Below, one piece after another: positions 19,388 to 29,375 of a stretch of DNA of 64,000 nucleotides (positions within the stretch are counted from its first letter, which is position 1; the number at the start of each line of letters is the position of its first letter). The DNA is taken from contig CALSLP010000001.1 in assembly GCA_943787225.1 (NCBI GenBank), forward strand, positions 776,964 through 840,963. Direction: 5' to 3'. This DNA comes from an uncultured Alphaproteobacteria bacterium. GTDB taxonomy: Bacteria; Pseudomonadota; Alphaproteobacteria; MPNO01; UBA2964. Both the position numbers and the translations under genes were made by a program. The notes under the pieces are model-generated. The model was not told the DNA's origin. It saw nothing but the letters and a program-made list of their open reading frames with translations, and did no database searches.

Positions 19388-20803
19388 ATGACAGAAACAC
19401 AGCCCAAACCGGCTGAAGAGACCGGATGCTGGGCAGATATTTTCACCGGTCGCCTCGGCGTCTACACACTGGTTCTGGGCCTCGGGATGGGGCTATTCGC
19501 GATCAACCAGTTCGTCGTGGCAACGATTATGCCGACCGTGCTGGAAGAGCTCGGCGGGGTCAGATTCTATAGCTGGGCCTTCTCCCTCTTCGCCGTCGGC
19601 GCCATCGTCGGGGCGGCAAGCGCCCATGGGCTCCGCGAAGCGTTCGGGCTTCGTCCGGCCTACGCCGGCGCCGGGTTGATGCTGGGATTGGGCCTCACCG
19701 GCGCGGCATTGGCCCCCGATATGCCGAATTTCGTCGGATGGCGGCTGGTGCAGGGGATTGGCGGCGGCGCGCTGGCGTCACAGGGTTACGGCCTGGTTGC
19801 CATTGCCTACCCTGCTCATCTGCGCGCCCGCGTCCTCGGCGTGGTATCTACTATTTGGGGGACGGCAACCATTATGGGCCCCGGATTTGGGGCGCTGTTT
19901 GCGGAGCCCGGCCTGTGGCAATGGGCATTTTTAGGCCTCCTGCCGCTTATCGCCGTTTTTGTCCTGCTGGTCTGGCGACGGGTCGAAAGCGACAAAGGTC
20001 ATAGCAAGCTATCCACACTCCCCTATCGACGGTTGGCCCTTCTAACACTGGCAGTCTTTATGATCAGCGCGACCTCGCTAACGATAGTGCTCTGGATTCA
20101 GATGCTGCTGGTCACTATTGCAATCTGTTTCGCCATACTCACCTTCAGGCTCGATGCCCAGTCCGAACACAATATGTTCCCGCGCGGTGTCACCTCACTG
20201 GCAACCGAACTCGGCGCGGTATACTGGATCCTCTTTCTGGGGAGTATCGTGCTCGCCATCGTGAACACCTATTCGACGTTTTATTTACAGGCGTTGCACG
20301 GGGTATCGCCCTTGGTTGCCGGGTATCTTTTTGCGATCCAGTCAATCATGTGGACGACAAGTGCCTTGTTCGTCGCGACCCTGCCGCGCAAATTTGAGTC
20401 GTGGTGCCTGGTAACGGGGTTGAGTTTTATTCTGGCCGGTGCGGTGGGCGTTTGGCTGACGGTCGATAGCGGGCCCGTGATTGTCATCGCCGTTGCGATT
20501 TCCCTAACCGGGATCGGGCTTGGCTTTATCAATAATCCGACCATTCAGCGCATCATCTCGATCGTGCCGGAAACTGAAAAACACATGGCCGGCGCTTCTG
20601 TGCAGGCGATCCGTAATATCGGCATTTCGTTCGGGGCGGCAGCGTCAGGCATGGTCGCGGCGGCAGCCGGGCTATCCCACGGCGCAGAACGTGAGGCCAT
20701 CGCCTTCTCGATGACCTGGGTCTATGGCGTCAATGCCGGCTTCGCGCTCTTGGCGCTCGCGATAACGATCCCAATGTTTATCGCGCGGCGGCGAAAAGGG
20801 TGA
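19388..20803 (+). CDS. MFS transporter, probable drug:H+ antiporter type
   Basis: The 471-residue protein has about 12-14 membrane helices. The early segment FAINQFVVATIMPTVLEELG resembles the D1-type motif of DHA2/EmrB-like exporters (VVNVALPxI region), and GWRLVQGIGGGALASQGYGL is the typical loop after helix 4. The stretch RLALLTLAVFMISATSLTIV may be the extra helix pair of 14-helix members. The substrate is unknown. It is monocistronic as far as can be seen and divergent from the MscS gene. Confidence 0.85.
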   Translation: MTETQPKPAEETGCWADIFTGRLGVYTLVLGLGMGLFAINQFVVATIMPTVLEELGGVRFYSWAFSLFAVGAIVGAASAHGLREAFGLRPAYAGAGLMLGLGLTGAALAPDMPNFVGWRLVQGIGGGALASQGYGLVAIAYPAHLRARVLGVVSTIWGTATIMGPGFGALFAEPGLWQWAFLGLLPLIAVFVLLVWRRVESDKGHSKLSTLPYRRLALLTLAVFMISATSLTIVLWIQMLLVTIAICFAILTFRLDAQSEHNMFPRGVTSLATELGAVYWILFLGSIVLAIVNTYSTFYLQALHGVSPLVAGYLFAIQSIMWTTSALFVATLPRKFESWCLVTGLSFILAGAVGVWLTVDSGPVIVIAVAISLTGIGLGFINNPTIQRIISIVPETEKHMAGASVQAIRNIGISFGAAASGMVAAAAGLSHGAEREAIAFSMTWVYGVNAGFALLALAITIPMFIARRRKG

Positions 20804-20907
20804 GACACTTATGCAGACGAAATAGCGGATTGCTGAAAATCTCCGCTTCTCTAAAATCGCAAGAAAATTTTTATAGCTGAGCCAAAGCAGGGACTGGGAT
20901 CCATCAC

Positions 20908-21216
20908 ATGAACATGAAAACATTTCTGGAAAAATCCCAGGCGCTCTGCATCTTGACCCTGGTTATCGGCCTGATGGTCTACGCGGTGCTCCTGTTGATC
21001 ACATTAGCCTTCTCGCCCGATTTCCTCAGCAGTTTTCAGAAATTTGTATGGGCCAATGTCCCCTCCAATGTCGGCATCCCTTGTTCCGCCCTCGCCGCCT
21101 TTGGCATTGTGTCGGTATTCTGGAAATTGCATGAACCTAAATCCGATGGAGAGAATTTAGGCCTTGAATTTTTTAGTCTAAAATTCACGGGGCCTTCCGG
21201 TCCGATCACGCTCTGA
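20908..21216 (+). CDS. Small hypothetical membrane protein (102 aa)
   Basis: I do not recognise this protein. It has a strong hydrophobic helix at about residues 15-38 (ILTLVIGLMVYAVLLLITLA) and a second at about 55-73 (GIPCSALAAFGIVSVFWKLH), then a polar, Gly/Pro-containing tail ending GPSGPITL. ATG at 20908 is the natural start; a second ATG lies two codons further on. It sits in a compact region between the MFS transporter and fzlA (convergent), with no partner that hints at function. Confidence 0.6.
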   Translation: MNMKTFLEKSQALCILTLVIGLMVYAVLLLITLAFSPDFLSSFQKFVWANVPSNVGIPCSALAAFGIVSVFWKLHEPKSDGENLGLEFFSLKFTGPSGPITL

Positions 21217-21264
21217 GTTCTTTGTTTTCTGAGTTTCATCACCGCGATTTGGGCGCTGAAGTGA

Positions 21265-21933
21265 TCAAAAATCCAGATCAGCGTAGTGTTTAGGCGGTGG
21301 TTCGCCAGGTAAATGGTCAGCCAATATAGGCCGCATTGACGGGCGGGATTTCATTCGGACATACCAGTCCTTGGCGCCTTGATGCTCATCCCACGGCACA
21401 TCACCAAGATAATCGAGGCAGGAGATATGCGCCGCCGCTGCAATATCCGCGAGCGACATGTCATTGCCTGCCAGCCAGTTGCGGCGTTCACACAGCCAGG
21501 CAATGTATTGCAGATGATATTCTAGGTTCTTTTTGCCGGCACGAATCGCGCTCGCATCGGGGGCACCCCGTTTGAGAAACCGTTTCATAATTTTTTCGCC
21601 GACAAGATTCTCACTGACTTCAATATTGAATTTGCGGTCAAACCACGACACCAGCCGCCGTATCTCGGCCCGTTCAACCGCACTGCCCGGAAACAGGCTG
21701 GGCTCGGTGACAATCTCATCAAGATATTCGCAGATAGCGGCAGAATCGCAGATGGCCTGGCTGTCTTCCTCGATCAAGACCGGCACATCCCCTGCCGGGT
21801 TGAGCGCCAAAAATTCCGGACGGCGGTCCCATAAGTTTTCGGTTTTAAGCTCGGCTTCCACGCCCTTTTCCAAAAGAGCGATCCGAACCTTACGGCAAAA
21901 CGGCGACAACCAAAGATGATACAGGACACGCAT
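21265..21933 (-). CDS. fzlA: FtsZ-binding protein FzlA (GST-like)
   Basis: The 222-residue protein has a glutathione S-transferase fold, with a thioredoxin-like N-terminal part (LYHLWLSPFCRKVRIALLEK) and a helical C-terminal part. The features that identify FzlA rather than a general GST are the segments LAGNDMSLADIAAAAHISCL and DYLGDVPWDEHQGAKDWYVR and the C-terminal end HYADLDF, which is the conserved FtsZ-interaction tail. FzlA is an alphaproteobacterial divisome protein that curves FtsZ filaments and helps activate constriction. It does not need GST activity. The gene is divergent from the decarboxylase-like gene. Confidence 0.85.
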   Translation of the reverse strand: MRVLYHLWLSPFCRKVRIALLEKGVEAELKTENLWDRRPEFLALNPAGDVPVLIEEDSQAICDSAAICEYLDEIVTEPSLFPGSAVERAEIRRLVSWFDRKFNIEVSENLVGEKIMKRFLKRGAPDASAIRAGKKNLEYHLQYIAWLCERRNWLAGNDMSLADIAAAAHISCLDYLGDVPWDEHQGAKDWYVRMKSRPSMRPILADHLPGEPPPKHYADLDF

Positions 21934-21975
21934 GGGCTGATTCTAATCGAACTGACGACTCATGGACAGTGGAAC

Positions 21976-21995
21976 CGTTGCAGCAAACCGCAACG
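21976..21995. promoter_or_regulatory. Inverted repeat in the divergent fzlA / decarboxylase-like intergenic region
   Basis: A perfect 6-bp dyad, CGTTGC and GCAACG separated by 8 bases, lies 43 bases upstream of fzlA and 53 bases upstream of the rightward gene. It could be an operator for either gene. No matching regulator gene is adjacent, and I cannot assign it to a known factor. Confidence 0.35.
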
Positions 21996-22047
21996 CGGCA
22001 TAGCATTGGCTTCTAATTAAAAATAATGATGACGGGTAGGGAAAACA

Positions 22048-23028
22048 ATGACAGTCGAATTGACGATGGCGCTGGAACGCTATGACCGGCACGTGCCGTT
22101 TTTTATGGACATGGTCACCCCTCCGGAAGGCATTAAGATCAAATCGCTGGAGGTCGGTATGGCGCCGCCGCGCCGCGAAGGCATCGACCGCCACCGGCGC
22201 TTCTATGAGGACGAAGAGTTCGATATTTGCGAGATGTCGGTATCGAGCTATCTGACCTCGAAGGCGCAGGGCCTGCCTTATACCGCTGTGCCGGTGTTCC
22301 CCCGGCGTCTGTTTAGCCAGAACCATATGTTTGTCAGCACTGCTGCCAACATCTCAACCCCAACCGATCTGATCGGTAAAAAAGTATGCTGCCGCAGTTT
22401 CCAGACCACCATGTCCGTATTGGCCAAGGGCGATCTCGCGTTCGAATATGGCGTGCCCTGGCGCGAACTGGACTGGCATACGATGAGCCCGGAGCTTGTC
22501 GCTTTCCCCGGTCAGAAAGAAGCTGATTTGACGGTAATCGATGAACCGGGAGCCCCGGCGCGTCTAATTTCCGGGGAGCTCGCCATGATGATCCACCCGC
22601 ATCCGCCGCCGTCAATTCTGGAAGGCTTGCGCAACGGATCGGTTCACCGCCTGTTCCCAGACACACGTGCGGAATGCGGACGCTATTTCAAAAAATATGG
22701 CGATTATCCGATTATGCATCTGCTGGTCTTTAAGAATGAGCTTGCCGAGGCCCACCCGCATTTGCCGCGCGCGCTGATGGAGATGTGGGAAGATGCCAAA
22801 CATCAAGCAGCGGAGTTCTACGAAGACCCCGGCTACTCAGAGATGGCGTTCGCCCGCAACGCATTTGAAGAGGAACAAGAGATATTCGGCACCGATGTCT
22901 GGCCAACCGGGCTGGCTACCAACCGCGCAAGTGTCGAGCGGTTTATGAAATATCTTACCGACCAGACGCTGATCGAAGCCCCATACCCAGTCGAGGAGCT
23001 GTTCCACGAGACAGTACTCAACAGTTAG
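22048..23028 (+). CDS. 4,5-dihydroxyphthalate decarboxylase-like / substrate-binding-fold protein
   Basis: The 326-residue protein has the periplasmic-binding fold seen in the 4,5-dihydroxyphthalate decarboxylase family. Its pieces include DICEMSVSSYLTSKAQGLPY, FPRRLFSQNHMFVST and LIGKKVCCRSFQTTMSV, and LMMIHPHPPPSILEG-like residues in the C-terminal part. It has no signal peptide, which argues for a cytoplasmic enzyme rather than a transporter subunit. The family also contains many members of unknown activity, so the substrate is open. The cupin gene starts 19 bases after its stop with AAAGGAG before it, so the two form an operon. Confidence 0.8.
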   Translation: MTVELTMALERYDRHVPFFMDMVTPPEGIKIKSLEVGMAPPRREGIDRHRRFYEDEEFDICEMSVSSYLTSKAQGLPYTAVPVFPRRLFSQNHMFVSTAANISTPTDLIGKKVCCRSFQTTMSVLAKGDLAFEYGVPWRELDWHTMSPELVAFPGQKEADLTVIDEPGAPARLISGELAMMIHPHPPPSILEGLRNGSVHRLFPDTRAECGRYFKKYGDYPIMHLLVFKNELAEAHPHLPRALMEMWEDAKHQAAEFYEDPGYSEMAFARNAFEEEQEIFGTDVWPTGLATNRASVERFMKYLTDQTLIEAPYPVEELFHETVLNS

Positions 23029-23047
23029 TCAAAAGGAGACCTTATCA

Positions 23048-23626
23048 ATGACGGAATATACTGTTCCCGCCTTTAAAACCTTTATTGACGATCTACGCGA
23101 CCATTTCGCCAAAGAGCTGCCGGAAACCGAACATTGGGAAGGTGTCCGCGGGATTTTGAAAACGCTGTGCGCTGACGAGCAGATGCGCGAGAAATCAAAG
23201 GAATGGCCTGCGAAACGCGGTGTCGAGTTGCAGCTTCATCACGATCCCGACCATGATTTCTTTGTTGGCGGGCTAATCCGGCAACCAAAACACCAAGCAA
23301 ATGTTCACGATCACGCACACACCTGGACAGTTTATGGCGTGCTCGAGGGAGACGAACGCACCCATGTCTATAAACGGCTGGATGATGGCAGTACGCCGGG
23401 CAAGGCGACGCTTGAACTCCTCGCCCAAAGCGAGGCACCAACCGGTCATGTCGATATTGTACCACCTTGGGTGCCGCATTCGGAATGGGGCATGGGCGAG
23501 CGGTCGGTCGCGATAACTGTCCGTAGTCAGCGCCCCGGCGGGTATTCCCAGAACCGGTTTAATCTGGAGACCGGCGAGACCAACAACTCTCACCGCGGTT
23601 TGGAACTAATCCCTACGCCCGTATAG
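23048..23626 (+). CDS. Cupin protein, cysteine-dioxygenase-like fold
   Basis: The 192-residue protein has one cupin barrel. Metal ligands are probably in ANVHDHAHTWTVYGVLEGDE (His-x-His then Glu) with the second His in VPPWVPHSEWGMGE, in the spacing seen for cysteine-dioxygenase-type cupins. The likely activity is iron-dependent dioxygenation or isomerisation of a small molecule. It is co-transcribed with the decarboxylase-like gene, so they may act in sequence on one substrate. Its 3' end overlaps the end of the opposite-strand MFS gene by 21 bases. Confidence 0.75.
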   Translation: MTEYTVPAFKTFIDDLRDHFAKELPETEHWEGVRGILKTLCADEQMREKSKEWPAKRGVELQLHHDPDHDFFVGGLIRQPKHQANVHDHAHTWTVYGVLEGDERTHVYKRLDDGSTPGKATLELLAQSEAPTGHVDIVPPWVPHSEWGMGERSVAITVRSQRPGGYSQNRFNLETGETNNSHRGLELIPTPV

Positions 23627-24818
23627 GCAAAGCAGCGCCAGCGCCGAGATCACCGCGCCAATCGCAATAGCGAAAAACGCGGCCGTCCAGCCTGCAGCCT
23701 CTTCGATTCCACCGGCGGCATCGAGTGCAATGCCTGCCGCCAGCGGTCCTAGAATTCCACCTGCGTAACCAATCGTCGCATGCAGCGCCATTGCTGCACC
23801 GCGCAATTGTTCAGGAGCAGCCGCGACTAAACCAGCATTAGTTGGCGCGTTGCGGCCAGAGGTCAGCATCGCAAAGGCAAATAAGATACCAATTACTACG
23901 CCGTAACCCGCACCACTTAACATGCCCACACAAACACCAGCCGCAAGCGAAACAACCGAGACACTAATCACAACGCGACGTCGGTCGAAAGCAATGGCCA
24001 GTTCACCAAACATCATATTCGCAGCAACGCCAACGAGAGCGAACAATCGTTGCCCAAATGGTCGGGTTTAAAACCTCACCACCAAGTAGGTTGTGAGCTT
24101 GAGAGAAAAACAGAAAGGCCACGACCCAGACCCGGAAGGCGAAGACCTCCCAGGCATATCCAAAATAGGAAATCATGTAGCCAACGACTGCCCGGTTTCG
24201 CAATAGTTGACCGAACGCCGCAAGCACAGCGTGTTGCAGGTGGCCGTGAACCTGCCGCCGGCAGAACGAAGGCAATAACCGCAGCCCCGGCAAAGCACCC
24301 CAGACCCGCTGTTATGAAAGTCCAGCGCCAGCCGAACAGGGATGCCACCTCACCCCCTATCAGAAATGAGCAAGCCGTCCCGAGTGCGAACATACCCGTA
24401 TAATAGGTAATGCCCCGGCTACGGGAAGACGCTGGCAACTGGTCGGTTAGCGCTTTCAGACCCGGCATATAGGTGCCGCCCAGTCCGGCGCCCGCCAAGA
24501 ACCGCAATACCAGGCCTGTCCAGAAACCTTCCGCGAAGAAGGCGAATCCGATCGAGGCCGAACCAGCCACCACGGCAGAGAAGAAGATAGATGCGCTTTG
24601 GGATCAATGCGGTCGGTCAGCGTCGTTAGAACCGGCACCGCGGCAACGTAGCCTGCAAAATAGATGCCGCCGAGCCAGCCCGCCTCTGTGCTGGTCAGAC
24701 CCCATTCGGTGATGAGCTGCGGCAGCACAGCCGCCAGCGTCATGAACCCTAAAAGGTTAAGGACCAGCGCGCTACAAAAATAGGATATCAGCCCCGCCGC
24801 ACTGCGGTCGGAGCGCAC
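23606..24818 (-). pseudogene. MFS transporter broken by several frameshifts
   Basis: A roughly 400-residue MFS protein can be followed across the region only by changing frame. The N-terminus starts at GTG 24818 and reads LNLLGFMTLAAVLPQLITEW. The frame changes at about 24585-24605 (probably two single-base insertions), again near 24225-24260, and near 24045. The last part (FALVGVAANMMFGELAIAF onward) ends at 23606. Membrane helices and MFS motifs (LTDRIDPKR, ITYYTGMFALG) continue smoothly across each break. It begins 5 bases after the gltB stop, so it belongs to the gltD-gltB transcription unit. Sequence error or true decay cannot be separated here. Confidence 0.8.
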
Positions 24819-24823
24819 CGGGC

Positions 24824-27800
24824 TCAGGCGGATTGCTCTTCGTCGTCAGCCTGCACCAGCACCGGATGTTCCAGCTTGTCCATCATTTCCTTCGGAACAA
24901 CCTGCCAGAAACGCCGCAACTCCCGATCCCAATCGACCAGTAAACGCTCAGCAAAACGCGACTGGGTTTCACGCCAATGCTCGGTGACGAGGTCACGCAG
25001 GACCTGCTCCCAATACGGTGACTGCATGCGGTGATAAACCACGTTATCCGGGTTGATGTTATTCACCAGGCTGGCATCCGTATCATAGATAAACGCCATG
25101 CCGCCGGTCATCCCGGCGCCAAAGTTATCACCAACCGGACCAAGAATAGCGACGGTGCCACCGGTCATATATTCGCAGCCATTGGCCCCGCAACCTTCAA
25201 CAACTGCATTGGAGCCCGAATTGCGAACCGCAAACCGTTCACCGGCCTGACCGGCCGCAAACAACCGACCAGCCGTAGCGCCATAGAGAACCGTGTTACC
25301 GATGATGGTGTTTTCATTTGTCGCAAGCGGGCTCGCCGTGACCGGCCGTATAACAATAGTGCCGCCCGACAGCCCCTTGCCAACATAGTCATTGGCATCA
25401 CCGAGAACCTGAAGCTTCAGACCCTGCACCGCAAAGGCACCCAGCGACTGACCACCGGATCCCCGCAAGCGCACCGTAATATGACCCGGCTGCAACCCAT
25501 CCATACCAAAGCGCCGGGTGATCGCCGATGAAATCCGCGTCCCAATGGCACGCTCTGTATTGCGAATGTTGTAGGCGAGCTGCATCTTCTCGCCGCCTTC
25601 CAGCGCCGGTGCCGCATCCTTGATCATCTGGGCATCCAGGGAATCCGGCACTTCATTCCGTTTGCCACGATTCTCCGACCGGTTTTCGCCACCCGGGTCG
25701 GCCTGAATGAGAAGCGGGTTGAGATCGAGATCATCAAGATGCGGGTTACCCCGCCGGACCTGCATCAGCAGATCAGTGCGCCCGATTATTTCATTGAGAG
25801 TCCGCACACCAAGGAAGGCCAGAATTTCCCGAACTTCTTCAGCGACAAAGCTGAACAGGTTCACGACTTTCTCAGGCGTTCCCGTGAATTTCTCGCGGAG
25901 CTTGTCGTCCTGGGTACAGACCCCAACCGGACAGGTGTTGGAATGACATTGGCGCACCATGATGCACCCCATCGCAACCAGTGATGTCGTGCCGATACCA
26001 TACTCATCAGCGCCCAACAGTCGCCGCTATGACAACATCACGACCCGTCTTGAGGCCACCATCGGTCCGCAGCATGACATTGTCCCGCAGCCCGTTCAGG
26101 GTCAGAACCTGATGTACTTCGGCGAGACCCATCTCCCAGGGCAGGCCGGCATATTTAATCGATGTTTGCGGGCTGGCCCCGGTGCCCCCTGAATGACCAG
26201 ACACCAAAATGACATCTGCTTTGGCCTTGGCAACACCGGCGGCAATCGTCCCAATACCGGACTGCGCAACCAACTTCACACAAACCTTGGCTTCGGGATT
26301 AATCTGTTTCAGGTCATAGATGAGCTGCGACAAATCCTCGATTGAATAGATATCGTGATGCGGTGGCGGTGAGATCAATGTGACACCCGGTGTCGAATGT
26401 CGCAGCCGCGCAATCATTTCCGAGACTTTCATCCCCGGCAGCTGACCACCTTCACCCGGCTTTGCACCCTGAGCGATCTTGATCTCTATCTCGCGGCAAT
26501 TATTCAGATACTGCGCCGTCACACCAAAACGCCCGGACGCAACCTGTTTGATCGCCGACGAGGCGTTGTCACCATTCGGGCGAGGCTTAAAGCGCGCCGG
26601 ATCCTCTCCGCCCTCGCCGGAATCTGATTTGGCGCCGATGCGATTCATCGCAATCGACAGTGTTTCATGCGCCTCCGGACCGAGCGCCCCTAAAGAGATA
26701 CCGGGCGCGACAAGTCGTTTACGCAGCTCGGTAATCGACTCGACTTCTTCAATTTCTACACCCTCCCCACTCGGAGAGAATTCCATCAAATCGCGGAGAT
26801 TTACCGGCGATTGGCGCTGAACGGATTCAGAATATTTTTTATAACCCGCATAGGAATCCGTATCGCAGGCATGCTGCAGCATATGGATCATTTCACCCTG
26901 AAAAGAATGCGTTTCACCGCTGCGGCGATAACGGTAGAGACCCCCAATCGGCAGGGTTGTCACATCTTCAGAGAAGGCCTGGCGATGCAGACGTAGTGAA
27001 TTATGCTGGATACCGGAAAGACCGATCCCGGAAATCCGCGATGCCATACCGGGAAAGAATTCTGATACCAGTGTACGGCTCAGCCCAACGGCTTCAAACT
27101 TATAGGCGCCTCGATAGGAGGAGACCACCGAAATGCCCATCTTGGACATAATCTTCAACAGACCCTGATTAACCGCGCTGCAATAGCGTTGCACGCAATC
27201 AGTCAGTGAAAGGTCACCAAACAATCCACGGCGATGTCGGTCGGCGATCGCTTCCTGTGTCAGATAGGCATTGACGGTCGTCGCACCGGCGCCGATCAGG
27301 ACGGCAAAATAATGGGTGTCGAGACATTCGGCTGAACGGACATTGATCGACGTAAAGGTCCGCAACGATTCCCGCACTAAATGGCTGTGAACACCACTGG
27401 TCGCCAGGATCATCGGAATCGATGCTTTGGCAGGTCCGATATTTTTATCGGACAGAATGACGTGTATCGCGCCGCCGCGTACTGCATTTTCGGCTTCCGC
27501 GCGGATACGGTCCATCGCTTCCCGAAGAGCATTCTCGCCGCCATTGGTGTCAAACGTACAATCGATCTCAAACGCGGTATCACCCATATGGGCGCGCAAC
27601 GCATCAAACTCTGCATTGGCAAGAACCGGCGAGCTCAACTGAAGCAGCCGCGTCTGGCTCTCATTCATTGCCAGAATATTGCCGAGATTACCGAGCCGCG
27701 TATTCAGGGTCATGACCCTATATTCACGCAAACTGTCGATCGGTGGATTGGTTACCTGGCTAAAAGATTGCCGGAAAAAATGATGCAGCCCGCGATAATG

Positions 27801-29375
27801 TTCAGACAGCACTGCGATCGGCGTGTCATCACCCATTGAGCCGATGGCTTCCTTGGCATCCTCGACCATCGGCTGAACCAGCAGTTCAAGCTCTTCCAGC
27901 GTATGACCGGCAGAGAGCTGCCGACGACGCAATTCGTCGCGATCAAACTCAGCCTGTTCATCAATGTCCGTCCGGATCAGGCTGTCCATCTGCGTTATGT
28001 TCTCGGCCCACTCTTCGAACGGAGCCTGACCGGCCATGAGCTCACGCAATTCGCCATCGTGATAAAAGCGGCCTTCATCAAGCTGCACAGCAATTGTTTG
28101 TCCAGGGCCGACCCGGCCCTTTTCGACAATCCGCGATTCATCCATCGTGACCATGCCGGTTTCAGACCCGACCACCAAAAGGCCGTCTTCGCGAATTGAA
28201 TAGCGCAGCGGACGCAAGCCATTGCGATCCATGCCCGCAACAACCCAGGTGCCATCAGTCGCACAAATCGCGGCCGGACCATCCCAGGGTTCCATGACGC
28301 AGTTGCAATAGCTGAAGAACGCCGCGTGATGGTCTGGCACATTGGGCTTTGCCGACCAGGCATCGGGGATCAACATCATCTTCACCAGAGGCGCAGATCG
28401 TCCCCCACGCGCCAGTAATTCATAGGCCGCATCCAGGGCGGAGGAATCCGAACTCCCGGCCTGGATGATTGGCTTGATGTCCTCAATCGACTCGCCAAAC
28501 AAATCTGACTCGAGCCGTGTCTCATGGCTCTTCATCCAGTTGACGTTTCCCGACAGCGTGTTGATCTCGCCGTTATGGGCCAACATGCGAAATGGCTGGG
28601 CTAGTTTCCAGGTGGGGAAGGTGTTTGTCGAATAGCGCTGATGATAAATCGCAAAGCGCGATTCAAACCGTTCGTCGAGAAGATCAGGGTAAAAGTCCGT
28701 CACCTGTTCAGCGAGGAACATCCCTTTATAGATGATGGAGCGGCAGCTCAGCGAGCAGATGTAAAATTCAGGAATGTTCTCATCAATGACCTGGTTCTCA
28801 ATCCGGCGCCGAATGACATAGAGATCGCGCTCGAAATCTTCATCCGATTTACCAGATTGACCGGCAATCATGATCTGTTCAATTTCGGGCCGCGTGGCAT
28901 TTGCCTTTTCGCCGATGATGCCGACATTCAGTGGCACCTGGCGCCAGCCATAGATCGAATATCCAAACTGCAAAATTTGCGCTTCAACGATACTGCGACA
29001 ACGCTCCTGACCAGCCAGGTCAGTGCGCGGCAAAAAGATCATACCAACCGCAATCGGGCCTGGGCCGGGCGTATGACCGGTACGAATGGTATGCTCGTGA
29101 AAAAAGTCTTGCGGAATTTCGACATGGATACCGGCACCGTCACCGGTCTTACCATCGGCATCGACTGCACCGCGATGCCACAATGCTTTGAGCGCGGCAA
29201 TGCCAGCTTCAACGACTTCACGACGACGCGTACCATCGATCGAGACCACCATGCCGACACCACAGGCATCATGCTCATCAGCGGGATCGTATAGACCTTC
29301 CCGGTTTAATCTTTCGGCAGTCTCGCGCCATTTTGCAATTTCGCGTTCACCTTTATTGAGGTCGGTTTTTTTCAT
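24824..29375 (-). pseudogene. gltB: Glutamate synthase large subunit, one internal frameshift
   Basis: The gene would encode about 1,516 residues, normal for GltB, but an extra base near 26021 splits it into 29375-26007 and 26017-24824. Removing that base restores VVIAALLGADEYG, the expected sequence. The first part has the propeptide and Cys38 nucleophile (DEHDACGVGMV), the amidotransferase domain and the FMN/synthase domain (CVKLVAQSGIGTIAAGVAKA). The second part has the 3Fe-4S cysteines in MVRQCHSNTCPVGVC and the GXGXG-type beta-helix domain. GltBD makes two glutamates from glutamine and 2-oxoglutarate with NADPH. The start overlaps the gltD stop by 4 bases. Confidence 0.95.
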
